Virus record (IMG/VR): IMGVR_UViG_3300014050_000030
Coordinates: 1-54,217 of that record
Reading direction: 5' to 3' (one strand)
Length of the DNA stretch: 54,217 nucleotides
Origin: a virus
This document shows positions 7,211-15,750 of this stretch, piece by piece (position 1 is the stretch's first letter; every line of letters starts with the position of its first letter). Below the pieces are notes generated by a model, which did not search any database, was not told the origin of the DNA, and worked only from the letters and a program-made list of their open reading frames with translations. The position numbers and the translations under genes were made by a program.

Positions 7211-9238
7211 TTACTTTTGCGGCATCTCGCAAGCGTCTGTGGTGCAGTAAGCCTCACCAGCTGCGTCCTTTGCATTACCAGCGTAGATAGAGGAGAAATT
7301 AATCGGCTTCAGTTTGTTTGTGTTGGCGTCATAATCCGCCTGTGTAATCTGCGTGTACGGCATCTGCGGATAAGTGGCATTACCCATAGGAAGGAAGGAC
7401 ACGGTTTTGAGTTGTCCGTCATACATATGGAGCACCTTACTCACATCACCGCGTTCTTTTTCCGCGTCAAAGGATACGGTCACAGACACGGAGTTGTCCG
7501 ACCAATGACGCTGAGAGAGTGCCGCAAGAGAGATTTTCTCGTAGATAGACACCTCGGACTCGGAGCGCTTGGCTTGGGACTTGATTGGGAAATACACAAC
7601 GCTGGTCGTGTCAGGCGACTCGGACGCGCTCTCGACCTTGTACCCCGCATTGCTGAACAACGAGAGCATCGGGTCATCGTTGGAAAATCTGATTGCCCGA
7701 AGGAAGTAAGCGCCGCCAGGAGTCCAGTGAACTCCAGGAGACTCCCCGGCAAGGATGGAGACAGTTCCGCTTGGTTTTACAGTCGTGGTTTTAATAGACT
7801 CACGAATACCCAGCCACTCAGAATACGAGCGGTCATAATAAGCAACAGTTTCGTAGCCCTCGTTCATCCAGTCCCGGAGAATTGTCAGGCCACGGTTGTC
7901 ACCGAAGTTGGCAATGCCAGACATGGAAGTACCGATGCGGCGGTTGCGCTGCATGATTGCATTTGTTTCTTCCCAGTGAGTTGGGAGAAGCGTCACGGTC
8001 TTGGCGTAGAGATACGCGAACTTCAGAGTGCGCTTGTAATCCTCAAGGCTCTCGTGGCGGTTCAAGTAAGTCTCGACCAAGGTGCAGCACTCGAAGGACT
8101 CAAGCGATTGCTCGGCGCAAGGGTTGTAGCCAGCGGCCCGCCAGTCTTTATTATTTGGCTGGTCAAGAAGCCGCCCATAGTTACGAGTAACATCCATCCA
8201 AATTACGCCGGGTTCGCCGTTAAGGGCGATGTTGTCCACAATGTGCGAGAGGTCGTCTCCGACCTTCACCTCAACGGAGTTGTTAGACATCCAACCCCAG
8301 CCCGGATTTTTTGCGCTGTAAGAGTTGCGGGCGGGGAAGCGCTTTGGGTTTTTGAGGTTGAGGAAGGTGTCATCATGGATAGAGCCCATGAGCAACTCGG
8401 CGGAACGGCGAACATTGCCCGACACCACACACACCCCAATGAGGTTTCCGATATCGGCAATATCGCGGGAGTCAATCTCCTCGCCTTCCCTACCCTCAAA
8501 AATCTTGGCAATAGCCTTGTGCAATTTAATAAGAGGTTCTGCACCAGCAGCCGTGCCCCCGAAAGTCTTGATGGGAGCTCCCGCTGGTCTAATCTGGCTG
8601 TAATCAAACACCACGGGATTTTGCGGTTCTGGCTTCAAATAAGAATTAATAACCAAAACAGTGCTTTCCACCCAACCCTCGCGAGTATCAGGGATGGCGT
8701 AGTGAATTGGCTCGCCTGTCGGCTTGCCGATAATAAATCCCTTTTCTACTCCCTTGGTGTCAAAACCAACACCCACACCCAGCATGGACGCTTCCATGAG
8801 AAAGGCGAACGGCTTGGCTGGGTTGTGGCGCGTCATCTCCGCTGTGGAGACGAAGGCGCAGTTCTGCAAAGCGGCGGAGTTCTTTTCTTCATTCACCAGT
8901 GGGGTGCCCATAATCCAAAGACCACGACCAGGCGGCGTCCACTTCAATTCAAACATACGCTCGAAGGCTTCCTTTGCGGAAACCTGAGCCTTCTTCTCAT
9001 TCCACGGCAGACGGTTAGTTTTGCAGTGGTCTTTCTGAATTGAATACATACCTTCAATTACGCGGCGGCATACATCAGCCCAAGTCTCCTTGGTGCCGTC
9101 CTCTTTGATGCGGGAGTAGGTTCTCAGGAACGTGATTTCGCCAAGGGAGTTGCCCCCGGCATCTGTGTACCCCCACGGGACTGGCCGACCCTCGTATTGG
9201 GAAACGAACTCATCAGGGAGTTTAAATGACAATGACAT
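7211..9238 (-). CDS. nrdJ: Adenosylcobalamin-dependent (class II) ribonucleoside-triphosphate reductase
   Basis: A 675-residue monomeric class II ribonucleotide reductase of the Lactobacillus leichmannii RTPR type. All key residues are visible. C127 and C385 form the active-site redox pair. N372, C374 and E376 in NPCAEQ form the catalytic triad, with C374 the thiyl radical site. C665 and C670 near the C-terminus form the shuttle pair. The C374-C385 spacing of 11 and the C665-C670 spacing of 5 match the known enzyme. It makes deoxynucleotides without oxygen dependence, using host vitamin B12. It is the last gene before the convergent terminator, with its own 124-base upstream gap. Expression together with replication genes is likely, but no clear promoter was identified. 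Confidence 0.95.
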   Translation of the reverse strand: MSLSFKLPDEFVSQYEGRPVPWGYTDAGGNSLGEITFLRTYSRIKEDGTKETWADVCRRVIEGMYSIQKDHCKTNRLPWNEKKAQVSAKEAFERMFELKWTPPGRGLWIMGTPLVNEEKNSAALQNCAFVSTAEMTRHNPAKPFAFLMEASMLGVGVGFDTKGVEKGFIIGKPTGEPIHYAIPDTREGWVESTVLVINSYLKPEPQNPVVFDYSQIRPAGAPIKTFGGTAAGAEPLIKLHKAIAKIFEGREGEEIDSRDIADIGNLIGVCVVSGNVRRSAELLMGSIHDDTFLNLKNPKRFPARNSYSAKNPGWGWMSNNSVEVKVGDDLSHIVDNIALNGEPGVIWMDVTRNYGRLLDQPNNKDWRAAGYNPCAEQSLESFECCTLVETYLNRHESLEDYKRTLKFAYLYAKTVTLLPTHWEETNAIMQRNRRIGTSMSGIANFGDNRGLTILRDWMNEGYETVAYYDRSYSEWLGIRESIKTTTVKPSGTVSILAGESPGVHWTPGGAYFLRAIRFSNDDPMLSLFSNAGYKVESASESPDTTSVVYFPIKSQAKRSESEVSIYEKISLAALSQRHWSDNSVSVTVSFDAEKERGDVSKVLHMYDGQLKTVSFLPMGNATYPQMPYTQITQADYDANTNKLKPINFSSIYAGNAKDAAGEAYCTTDACEMPQK

Positions 9239-9362
9239 GGCACTCTTTCTTTGTTAAAGGTCAAAGGTCTAGAATAGTGCGTAGCGTACAAACTTACATT
9301 GGGAGCTGTACAACAGGGGATGCTACAATTCATATAAGAAATGGCATCTTATATGATAAGAG
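9239..9362 (-). other. Intergenic region upstream of nrdJ with an 8-bp inverted repeat
   Basis: The gap contains CATATAAG (9331-9338) and CTTATATG (9348-9355) separated by nine bases. This AT-rich inverted repeat is either a weak terminator for the upstream gene or an operator for nrdJ. An AAAGAAAG site precedes the nrdJ ATG. No clear sigma70-like promoter was chosen. Confidence 0.45.
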
Positions 9363-10817
9363 TTAGTCCTCTGTTATCTCCTCAATCAAGGCGTCTGTCG
9401 CCTCTGCATCATAACCACCGCCGGGTAACTCCCGCAAGTTTTGGGTGGCTCTTTCACCAAAGATACTAGATAGAACGCCAGCCCCGCCCGACCTCTCAAC
9501 AGTCATTCTGATGAACTCTTTGGAGTCGTTCAATTCCTTAACCGTCTTTATAATTTTGAAAAGGCGGTCAATTTCTTGACTAAGGTTGGGGTCAGGGTAG
9601 CCACCGTTAATTTCCTCGGAAAACCTTGCAAATGCTACTCTTTGGCCCTGCATCTCAATGATTGCATTGATGAAAGATTGCATCTGTTCTTTGGTTCTCA
9701 ACTCCAACGGAAGGTTGAAGGAGCAAGCATTGTCCATCTTGAAAGCGGGGCACTTGGATGCTATGAAACATGTGTTGCACATGCGCAAAGAGTTGGCGGT
9801 TGAGGTGATTACCTGTCGCTCCGATATGACATCGCGGCCCTCTTCGTCAGGCTCTATAACCGTCTTATACTCCAGCCCAAGGACAGGCAAAGTGGTCATC
9901 TCGGAAGGATTTCTCGGGATTAACTTTCCACCTTTTTCCGGCTTCTTATCAACATCAGATGAGGCGGTTTCCGCTAAATCTGAAGAGGGCTCATTTCCGC
10001 TGTTATATGATAACTCTCGGTCCATCTTAGCCTCCAATTGCTCGTATGACCATAAGGCTAACTTGCAGACCTCAATATTATCATCATTTAAAATTTTATT
10101 AAAATCTAAATCTGCTTTCTCTGCCGCCGCCTTGCATCTGGGGCGGGCTTGGTCTTTCATGGCCTTGGGGTACCGCACAAGCTCCGCACCATCCCACATA
10201 ATGGTCTCGCCATGCATCATTGGAGATAGCCACGATAGGGTGGAAACAGATGTAAAAGGCGTTGATTTTAATTCACTGGGGTCAGCAAAAGCGGTAGTGT
10301 GGAACTCGGTGCCGTATTCCCGGATAGCTGCACGCATCCTGTGAATGAAGGATGTGGACTCCTCAAGACGTTCTTTAGGTACCAAGATATTTTTATAAGT
10401 TGATGCAAAATAATCTAATTTGCTGTCATCATATTGAGGGCGGAACACAGCTATAAATTTATCTGGCTCTTCTTCCCATGCTCCCCGACGCTGTTCGGTG
10501 GCCATCCGCTCGCTCAGCGACGCATGGTCTACCTCTACAAAATGGGATACACGGTCAATATTATTGACAATAAAATCTTCATAATCTGCGCAAAATTCTT
10601 CCATTTCCCGCTCTGAAAGCTGGGCCTTTGAGGGGATACCTGCGTAGACTGTAATATTCATGAAGGGGTTAAAATAATTAGACAACAGGTATTCTTTGGT
10701 TTTAGGCAGCCCGCGCTGGGATGCCCGCCAAAACGAAAACCCTACTTCTCGCACGCCCATGGTTTCCAGAATCTTCCGATTGCTGGGAACTTCAGCTCCT
10801 AAGTATATAAATTTCAT
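9363..10817 (-). CDS. Large conserved phage protein of unknown function with a Cys cluster
   Basis: A 484-residue protein that I do not recognise with confidence. The first 220 residues look like an alternating alpha/beta fold, opening with MKFIYLGAEVPSNRK. A low-complexity acidic linker (around 270-300) separates it from a C-terminal region with CNTC at 347-350 and two further cysteines nearby, which could bind zinc or an iron-sulphur cluster. The last 130 residues are mostly helical. The start overlaps the stop of the HAD-like gene by four bases. A multidomain DNA-processing or modification role is possible but unproven. Confidence 0.6.
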   Translation of the reverse strand: MKFIYLGAEVPSNRKILETMGVREVGFSFWRASQRGLPKTKEYLLSNYFNPFMNITVYAGIPSKAQLSEREMEEFCADYEDFIVNNIDRVSHFVEVDHASLSERMATEQRRGAWEEEPDKFIAVFRPQYDDSKLDYFASTYKNILVPKERLEESTSFIHRMRAAIREYGTEFHTTAFADPSELKSTPFTSVSTLSWLSPMMHGETIMWDGAELVRYPKAMKDQARPRCKAAAEKADLDFNKILNDDNIEVCKLALWSYEQLEAKMDRELSYNSGNEPSSDLAETASSDVDKKPEKGGKLIPRNPSEMTTLPVLGLEYKTVIEPDEEGRDVISERQVITSTANSLRMCNTCFIASKCPAFKMDNACSFNLPLELRTKEQMQSFINAIIEMQGQRVAFARFSEEINGGYPDPNLSQEIDRLFKIIKTVKELNDSKEFIRMTVERSGGAGVLSSIFGERATQNLRELPGGGYDAEATDALIEEITED

Positions 10818-11275
10818 ACGCGGTTATCTTCTTCGTATAATTTTTGCTGTTTGTCCAGCTCATGCACGATGTCGGACCAAGCTCTAATTCCTGATGGGCG
10901 GTCTGGGCGAAATTTGTGGTTGAAGTATTTTGGGTGCAAAAATAAAAATACAGACAGGCCCTCTTCCAACAAGCTCTTGGCCAGCTCTAAGTCATCTGTG
11001 ATGACATAATCCACCGGCCCTCTGCTGCGAGCGTGAAGGACCTGCCTGTATTTTTTTACATCTGAAAATGCTTCACCGGGATTATAATCTAAAATATCGT
11101 CTAGCTTTGAGGACAGATTGTTTTGCTTCATCCAGCGGTCTATATCGGTTTTATCGGTGCCAACCAATATAACGCGCTCTTTTTCGGCAAGGCTTTTATA
11201 TAGCCTGACGCCGTCGGGTATAGGGAGGTTATTCTCCCGCCGCATAACCCCGTCAACAAATACTAGGACAGGCAT
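10814..11275 (-). CDS. HAD-like phosphatase-family protein
   Basis: A 153-residue protein with the layout of a small HAD-like domain. It has an N-terminal VLVFVDGVMRR strand in place of the usual DxDGT, a VILVGTDKTDID second motif, and VDYVITDDLELAKS as the acidic motif IV. The first motif has only one aspartate, so catalysis is doubtful. It is coupled to the unknown 484-residue protein by a four-base overlap and lies next to the glycosyltransferase. Confidence 0.6.
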   Translation of the reverse strand: MPVLVFVDGVMRRENNLPIPDGVRLYKSLAEKERVILVGTDKTDIDRWMKQNNLSSKLDDILDYNPGEAFSDVKKYRQVLHARSRGPVDYVITDDLELAKSLLEEGLSVFLFLHPKYFNHKFRPDRPSGIRAWSDIVHELDKQQKLYEEDNRV

Positions 11276-11276
11276 A

Positions 11277-11999
11277 TCACATCAACTGCTCTAAACCTGT
11301 GCCTGCCTCATTGACTGATGCCCACTCTTTGTAGTGGTTTTCGTTCAACCACATAAACTTGTGGTGCTCGGCAATTGCTCCTGTGTGGGCGTGTACTGGG
11401 ATACCCACATTGTAAAGGCGCGAGAAAAAGCTCAAATCTTCGGACAACCAGCGGTTGCCGTTAATCGGGCCATCTTGGAACCAACACCAGTCAGGGCCGC
11501 AATTTTCATTTACAAACGCTTCCCGCATCTTCTCAAACACGGATTTGTGGATTAAAAGGAAACCTGTACCGGCTGCGGCGACTGGGATGACGGAGTTCTC
11601 CTCATAGTTGTCATAAGGCAGGGCTCCTTTACCTTCTACATCCTTAAAAATAAGCGGCGCGGGGCGAAGGTTGCCGTCAATCCACAAGGCGGCAAAATAA
11701 AGACCTGCCATGACGGGGCGCTTTTCCGCGTCTGCGGCATCTACCAACTTGTCAAATGCTTCAACTGAGATGCGCTCGTCCGCATCGAGCATAAGCAACC
11801 AGTCGCAATTTGAATATTCTAGAAAATGCTTGACGGCAATATTGCGGGATTTTGCCAAAAGGCCTGTGCCCTCTACACAATGGAATGAGCCAATGCGCGA
11901 AGTTCTAGACCGCATAATATCAAGCAAGCTGACCATAAAATCATTAGATACATGGTGGGTGTGGCACCAAGTAATGCAAACTTTTTCAGTCTTTTTCAT
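11277..11999 (-). CDS. Family 2-like (GT-A) glycosyltransferase
   Basis: A 240-residue protein with a GT-A fold pattern. It has an N-terminal ITWCHTHHVSNDF strand and loop, an LLAKSRNIAV segment typical of nucleotide-sugar binding, and the metal-binding DAD (72-74) in LMLDADERIS. An EDLSFFSR segment near the C-terminus supplies the catalytic acidic pair. It may transfer sugar to phage DNA, a virion protein or the host surface. No dedicated sugar-synthesis genes lie beside it. A clear AGGAG site precedes the ATG, just after a long hairpin that follows the endolysin gene. Confidence 0.8.
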   Translation of the reverse strand: MKKTEKVCITWCHTHHVSNDFMVSLLDIMRSRTSRIGSFHCVEGTGLLAKSRNIAVKHFLEYSNCDWLLMLDADERISVEAFDKLVDAADAEKRPVMAGLYFAALWIDGNLRPAPLIFKDVEGKGALPYDNYEENSVIPVAAAGTGFLLIHKSVFEKMREAFVNENCGPDWCWFQDGPINGNRWLSEDLSFFSRLYNVGIPVHAHTGAIAEHHKFMWLNENHYKEWASVNEAGTGLEQLM

Positions 12000-12019
12000 A
12001 TTGTTCTCCTAATATTGCG

Positions 12020-12065
12020 GGGCGGGAGCAGCCGGTCTCTTGTGAGCTTACGGTTGCTCCCGCCC
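12020..12065 (-). terminator. Long GC-rich hairpin after the endolysin gene
   Basis: The arms 12020-12034 and 12051-12065 form a 15-bp stem with a single non-Watson-Crick position and a 16-base loop. It lies between the endolysin stop and the glycosyltransferase ribosome-binding site. There is no U-tract on the minus-strand RNA, so it may be a partial terminator, an RNA-stability element or an attenuator. Confidence 0.6.
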
Positions 12066-12072
12066 AACTTTA

Positions 12073-12672
12073 TTACTTCTTGGGCTCTGGCTTTACAACC
12101 TTGGCGGGTTTGGGTGCGACAATCTTGGCAACCACTCCCGGCTTCTTAGTGCCCGCACCCTTGCGAACACCATTGGCGTCAATACCAAGGTCGGTTAAAA
12201 CCTTAGCAATATCTCCGGCGGTAACACCCGGCTTCAACGCATAGTGCATCGGGTCCCACGACCCCGGGCTGCTGTAATCGCCACCCTTGGCCTTGTCACC
12301 ACCCCAGATGACAATCTTGTAGCGCTTCTTAATTTCGGCGCACGCCTTAATCTGGGCGGCGTTCATGGTCTTCATGCCACCCTTGGGGCCCATGGCGCCC
12401 TCATGACCCCAGTTGAGGTCAACCGCCGTGCCCGAACTGTGGTCAGAGTAGAACTTGGCCTGCCGCGCCTTGCGGAACGCGTAAGCGCCGCACTCGCCGT
12501 TACGAAGCGGGGCAACTTCCTTGTGAAAATCTGCTGCAAGGGCGAGGAACAAAGGAAGAACCTCTGCACGCATTGTCAGCTTGACATTGGTGCCAGGGAC
12601 AATCTTCATCTTCAAACGCTTGTCAGAGCGCGAGGTGATGACTTCCCAGCCGTTAATTGACTCATCAGCCAT
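12073..12672 (-). CDS. Endolysin, peptidase M15-type (L-Ala-D-Glu or D-Ala-D-Ala peptidase)
   Basis: A 199-residue predicted peptidoglycan peptidase of the M15 family. The zinc ligands are H78 and D85 in SDHSSGTAVDLN and H143 in WDPMHYAL. These match the HxxxxxxD and xxH pattern of M15 enzymes. The N-terminal 60 residues set up substrate binding. The C-terminus is a Lys/Pro/Val/Ala-rich tail of about 30 residues, which could help wall or membrane binding. No signal peptide is seen, so release would depend on a holin, and none was identified nearby. The start overlaps the stop of the nucleotidyltransferase-like gene by one base. Confidence 0.85.
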   Translation of the reverse strand: MADESINGWEVITSRSDKRLKMKIVPGTNVKLTMRAEVLPLFLALAADFHKEVAPLRNGECGAYAFRKARQAKFYSDHSSGTAVDLNWGHEGAMGPKGGMKTMNAAQIKACAEIKKRYKIVIWGGDKAKGGDYSSPGSWDPMHYALKPGVTAGDIAKVLTDLGIDANGVRKGAGTKKPGVVAKIVAPKPAKVVKPEPKK

Positions 12673-13610
12673 TATTCATTTCCTTTTCTGGTTAATAAAG
12701 CGCGTCTCATCAACGTGCTGGTACTCGGTAACTCTACACCATAAGTGGACGTTTCAAACTCTCCTTGCGCCTTTTTTTGCAAATCTTTTAATTTTCGCAA
12801 CGCAGGAATTACACCACTGCTTTTACCGGCTTGCCACCGGTAATTGGCATAGTCTGAATAACCCTGACCTTCAGGGCTAAACGCTGTTTTTCTCCCCCTA
12901 TGAATATCTTCAAATAATGCTGTGCCCTGCTCAACAGCCTGCTGCATTGCCGTCTCGGCGTTTAATCGCGCAGCTTGGTTGGTTGACGCCTTTAATGACT
13001 GCACTGAAATATTATATCTATCTAAAATCTGCTTTGCAAATTTAGTTTCGGTCTCAGCTTGGGCTTGCCATGCCGGGTCGGCTTTAAACGGCTCCGTAGG
13101 AGGGTCCACAACCCATTCATCATCAGTCAAGGAATATGCTGCGTAAGGCTTGATGTCTCTAATATCCGACCTGACATTTACATAAAAGGTTAATTCATAT
13201 GCGCCCATAAAATTATCTGTCTGACCATTTAGGATGCTCAAGCCCTCATTTAGCTCGGCTGCAATCTCCGCGTCGCTAAAACCTTGGTATGCTGTATTTT
13301 GCATTCTAAAACGCGGGTAATCAACGCCAATTAAACAATCTAAATCTGCCGGGGCTCTGTGGGCTGACCACTGATACGATACCCCTGACCCGGCCAACCA
13401 AATGTGGCACCAGGACTCAGGATGTTTATAAAGGCCCGATAAATAATTGAGAAGGGTTGCCATGATTGACACTCTAATATTGGAATTAAGCCGTGTGTCG
13501 GAAAATAACTTTGGGTCAAGCTTTTTCTCAATTGGGCTCAATAACGATGTTTCCGCCGGTTCTGCCTCCAGAGTGGACGCCATACGAGAAAGCACCTCGT
13601 AGTAGTTCAT
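12672..13610 (-). CDS. Nucleotidyltransferase-fold protein (putative)
   Basis: A 312-residue protein with a short motif typical of the pol-beta-like nucleotidyltransferase fold: a GSG turn at 74-76, followed by a two-aspartate strand PADLDCLIGVD with D89 and D91. A third acidic strand (ELTFYVNV) follows. The C-terminal half is helical and Ala/Gln-rich. Substrates of such phage proteins are unknown, and it could be an RNA or protein nucleotidylating enzyme. It lies between the endolysin and a run of small unknown genes. Confidence 0.5.
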   Translation of the reverse strand: MNYYEVLSRMASTLEAEPAETSLLSPIEKKLDPKLFSDTRLNSNIRVSIMATLLNYLSGLYKHPESWCHIWLAGSGVSYQWSAHRAPADLDCLIGVDYPRFRMQNTAYQGFSDAEIAAELNEGLSILNGQTDNFMGAYELTFYVNVRSDIRDIKPYAAYSLTDDEWVVDPPTEPFKADPAWQAQAETETKFAKQILDRYNISVQSLKASTNQAARLNAETAMQQAVEQGTALFEDIHRGRKTAFSPEGQGYSDYANYRWQAGKSSGVIPALRKLKDLQKKAQGEFETSTYGVELPSTSTLMRRALLTRKGNE

Positions 13611-13611
13611 C

Positions 13612-13812
13612 TCACTCCTCTAACGGCATATCGCCAATTGGAACATCTAGCGTCTTAAGCGGGGCGTCCAACTCTTTCTTTATCGGCGTCACATAACCAC
13701 ACTTAACATGGGCGTCTAAAAAGCGTTGGATTATGAGCCACACAACTGTTTCATCCTGTTTTGCTTGGATGTGCAAAACAGCATTGCAGGAGCACTGCAT
13801 GTCATATTCCAT
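13612..13812 (-). CDS. Small hypothetical protein
   Basis: An unrecognised 66-residue protein that opens with MEYDMQCSC and contains a hydrophobic helix followed by a Pro/Asp-rich C-terminus. The ATG at 13812 follows a GAGGT site by about eight bases and is preferred over an in-frame GTG at 13821. It ends one base before the nucleotidyltransferase-like gene starts. Confidence 0.6.
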   Translation of the reverse strand: MEYDMQCSCNAVLHIQAKQDETVVWLIIQRFLDAHVKCGYVTPIKKELDAPLKTLDVPIGDMPLEE

Positions 13813-13860
13813 AGTACCCACCTCTAGTTAGCTGGATACTTATATTTTACCCGACTTTTA

Positions 13861-14403
13861 TTAGTTGTACAGGCCCTTCTCGGTGAAGGCCTTCTTCTGG
13901 TTGTACATTTTTACAGGGCAAAAATCGCATAAATAAATTTTTGGGCCCTTTGTTCCAGGTTTATCCAACCCAGCATCTTTGCGCTCGGCAGCGGTATCGG
14001 GCTTCAGTTGCTTCTTATCGGATTTATAATCCGGGCACTGCTCCTTGGGGCGGTTGTGCTGGCCCCAACAGGTCATGGCATCCTCATGGAACGTCATTTT
14101 GGTGTCATAAAATTTGGTGCCAAAAACGTCAAGACCCTCTGACCCACCGCGAATCTGTTTGACAATCTCTTCGCGGATTTTAGGGACGGCCCAGTATTTT
14201 AATGGAAACTTGAAAAGAAGCCCTGTATGGGCAACTGGGCGCTGATGACGCTCCACTGAAATGTTAAGAAGAAGGTCATCAGCCGGGTCGCCGTCGTAAT
14301 CAGGTAGCTCTTCAATTGTTTTGCAATCGCGGCAGACAAGCAGCCGAATTTGCGGCTCATTAGTTTCTGCGCCTTTGCTGAGTGTGCTTAAATCCATAAC
14401 CAT
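13861..14403 (-). CDS. Conserved phage protein with zinc-binding CxxC pairs
   Basis: A 180-residue protein. CRDC near residue 24 and CDFC near residue 159 probably join in one zinc site, with another Cys in CWGQH and CPDY. The segments TIEELPDYDGDPADD and FHEDAMTCW are suggestive of a conserved actinophage family, but no function is known. An AGGA site precedes the ATG. tRNA-Ile lies 18 bases upstream on the same strand. Confidence 0.6.
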   Translation of the reverse strand: MVMDLSTLSKGAETNEPQIRLLVCRDCKTIEELPDYDGDPADDLLLNISVERHQRPVAHTGLLFKFPLKYWAVPKIREEIVKQIRGGSEGLDVFGTKFYDTKMTFHEDAMTCWGQHNRPKEQCPDYKSDKKQLKPDTAAERKDAGLDKPGTKGPKIYLCDFCPVKMYNQKKAFTEKGLYN

Positions 14404-14421
14404 GTTGTTATCCTATCATAG

Positions 14422-14498
14422 TCCGCAGGGTGGGGCTTGAACCCACATATCGACCCAGTTTATAAGACTGGCGGCGTCACCAATTTGCCTACCTGCGG
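14422..14498 (-). tRNA. tRNA-Ile with anticodon UAU
   Basis: It folds as a cloverleaf of 77 bases without encoded CCA. The acceptor CCGCAGG/CCTGCGG is perfect. The anticodon stem CCAGT/ACTGG holds the loop CTTATAA, giving anticodon TAT. The T arm is GTGGG-TTCAAGC-CCCAC and the discriminator is A. The D stem is short (GGC/GCC) and the variable region is eight bases, longer than usual for a class I tRNA. UAU would read AUA codons directly. It stands alone among protein genes. Confidence 0.85.
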
Positions 14499-14517
14499 TT
14501 ATCCGCAGAGTAGCATA

Positions 14518-15750
14518 TTAGCCCAGGTTGTCCCAACTCTTTCGGCCTTCTCCGGGCTTGGGTTGAGTTTTTGGAACAACAGCCCCGCTGGGCCCAACAG
14601 TTTTTTCAACTGGGGCGGCGTCACCCGTCTTTCCAAACATCTCATCAACGTTCGCATGTATTCTTGCAGACTCTTCAGGTGATGTGTAAGCGCCTGGAAG
14701 GAAAAGATGCTTTAGAAATCTAGCTGCGCCTTCTTTGTACTCAGGGTCTCCCGGTCGAACACGTCGTGCGGAAGGGTCGGCAGGCGGAACATTAAGTATT
14801 TCTCCGCGAGGGGCTCTATCTGAAGAATCCCCTGCTAGAGCACCCGTTCGCATTCCTTCGTTACAAGCTGGGCAAAGTGTGGAATCTAATGGTTGCGTAG
14901 AAGGGTTTGCATCAGCTAAATCATACGCGGGAAAATGAGGCGAGTCGCAATCTGAACGTAAGCAAACTTGCATATCAGGAAGTGTACCGGGCGTTCTTTT
15001 AGAGTATCCTCTTTCTTTTGCAATTGGAAAATCAATGTGCTCGTCAACATCTCCCGCAGTAAGCTGGCGCTGCGATAGGTGAGCCGCAAACCTGGCCCGT
15101 TCCGCTTCCATTTTAGGCTTATCCCCATTTAAGCGGGCGGTTTCATAGCCTCTAGTAATAGCCGCGCCCTCTAAACGTGTACCGCCTTGCCGTCCAGAGG
15201 TGCCGTAAATAATGTTATTAAGGCGGGCCTGTTCTTTGTTTTCAGACTCGCTTAATTTAGGACCTTTGCCTGAGGCAGCCAAATTCTTTCTTGTTGATAA
15301 CTCTTGATGTTGTTCTTTAAGCGGTCCCCAAGTTTCCGCGTCTGGGGCAGACTCGTAGTGAGGGGAAGCCGCTTCTGTTGGAAAATCCATGGCTTCTGGT
15401 TGGCCAATGTCGCTAAGAACTTGATTAACGCGGTCTTCTCTATCCCAAGCAGCTTCTCCGCCCATCGCGCCGCCTGCTTCTCTTATATCAGTGGGCAGGC
15501 CTTTTGCTTTACGCGTTTTTGAAGCTCGGCGGGTTGTAGAAGTAGCAGGAGCAGCTCCAGCATCTTGAATCTCCTGCGTGATTCCCCTACCGCCAATATG
15601 CTGGACTCTTGCGGCTGCTTCGCGTCTATCAACGCCTTGTCTAATTAAATCATTGAAGGCGATGCCCATTTCATACTTTTTGTGCTCGCCTTTTTCTTGA
15701 AGCGCGGCTAATACATCTTCGCTAACAAGGTGGCTTTTATTGTAAGCCAT
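14518..15750 (-). CDS. Hypothetical protein with a Cys knuckle
   Basis: An unrecognised 410-residue, largely low-complexity, charged protein. The N-terminal 60 residues are helical and resemble an Ala/Arg-rich domain. A CLRSDCDSPHF segment and a later CPAC pair could form a zinc knuckle at about residues 265-300. The C-terminus is Pro/Gly/Lys-rich. It starts a chain of unknown genes read in the same direction and could be a virion-associated or host-interaction protein. Confidence 0.55.
   Translation of the reverse strand: MAYNKSHLVSEDVLAALQEKGEHKKYEMGIAFNDLIRQGVDRREAAARVQHIGGRGITQEIQDAGAAPATSTTRRASKTRKAKGLPTDIREAGGAMGGEAAWDREDRVNQVLSDIGQPEAMDFPTEAASPHYESAPDAETWGPLKEQHQELSTRKNLAASGKGPKLSESENKEQARLNNIIYGTSGRQGGTRLEGAAITRGYETARLNGDKPKMEAERARFAAHLSQRQLTAGDVDEHIDFPIAKERGYSKRTPGTLPDMQVCLRSDCDSPHFPAYDLADANPSTQPLDSTLCPACNEGMRTGALAGDSSDRAPRGEILNVPPADPSARRVRPGDPEYKEGAARFLKHLFLPGAYTSPEESARIHANVDEMFGKTGDAAPVEKTVGPSGAVVPKTQPKPGEGRKSWDNLG

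Noticed and set aside
7217-9043. A 608-codon open frame on the plus strand opposite nrdJ
   Set aside because: It lies wholly antisense to a well-supported enzyme gene and has a product without domains or a ribosome-binding site. It is a shadow of nrdJ codon use.
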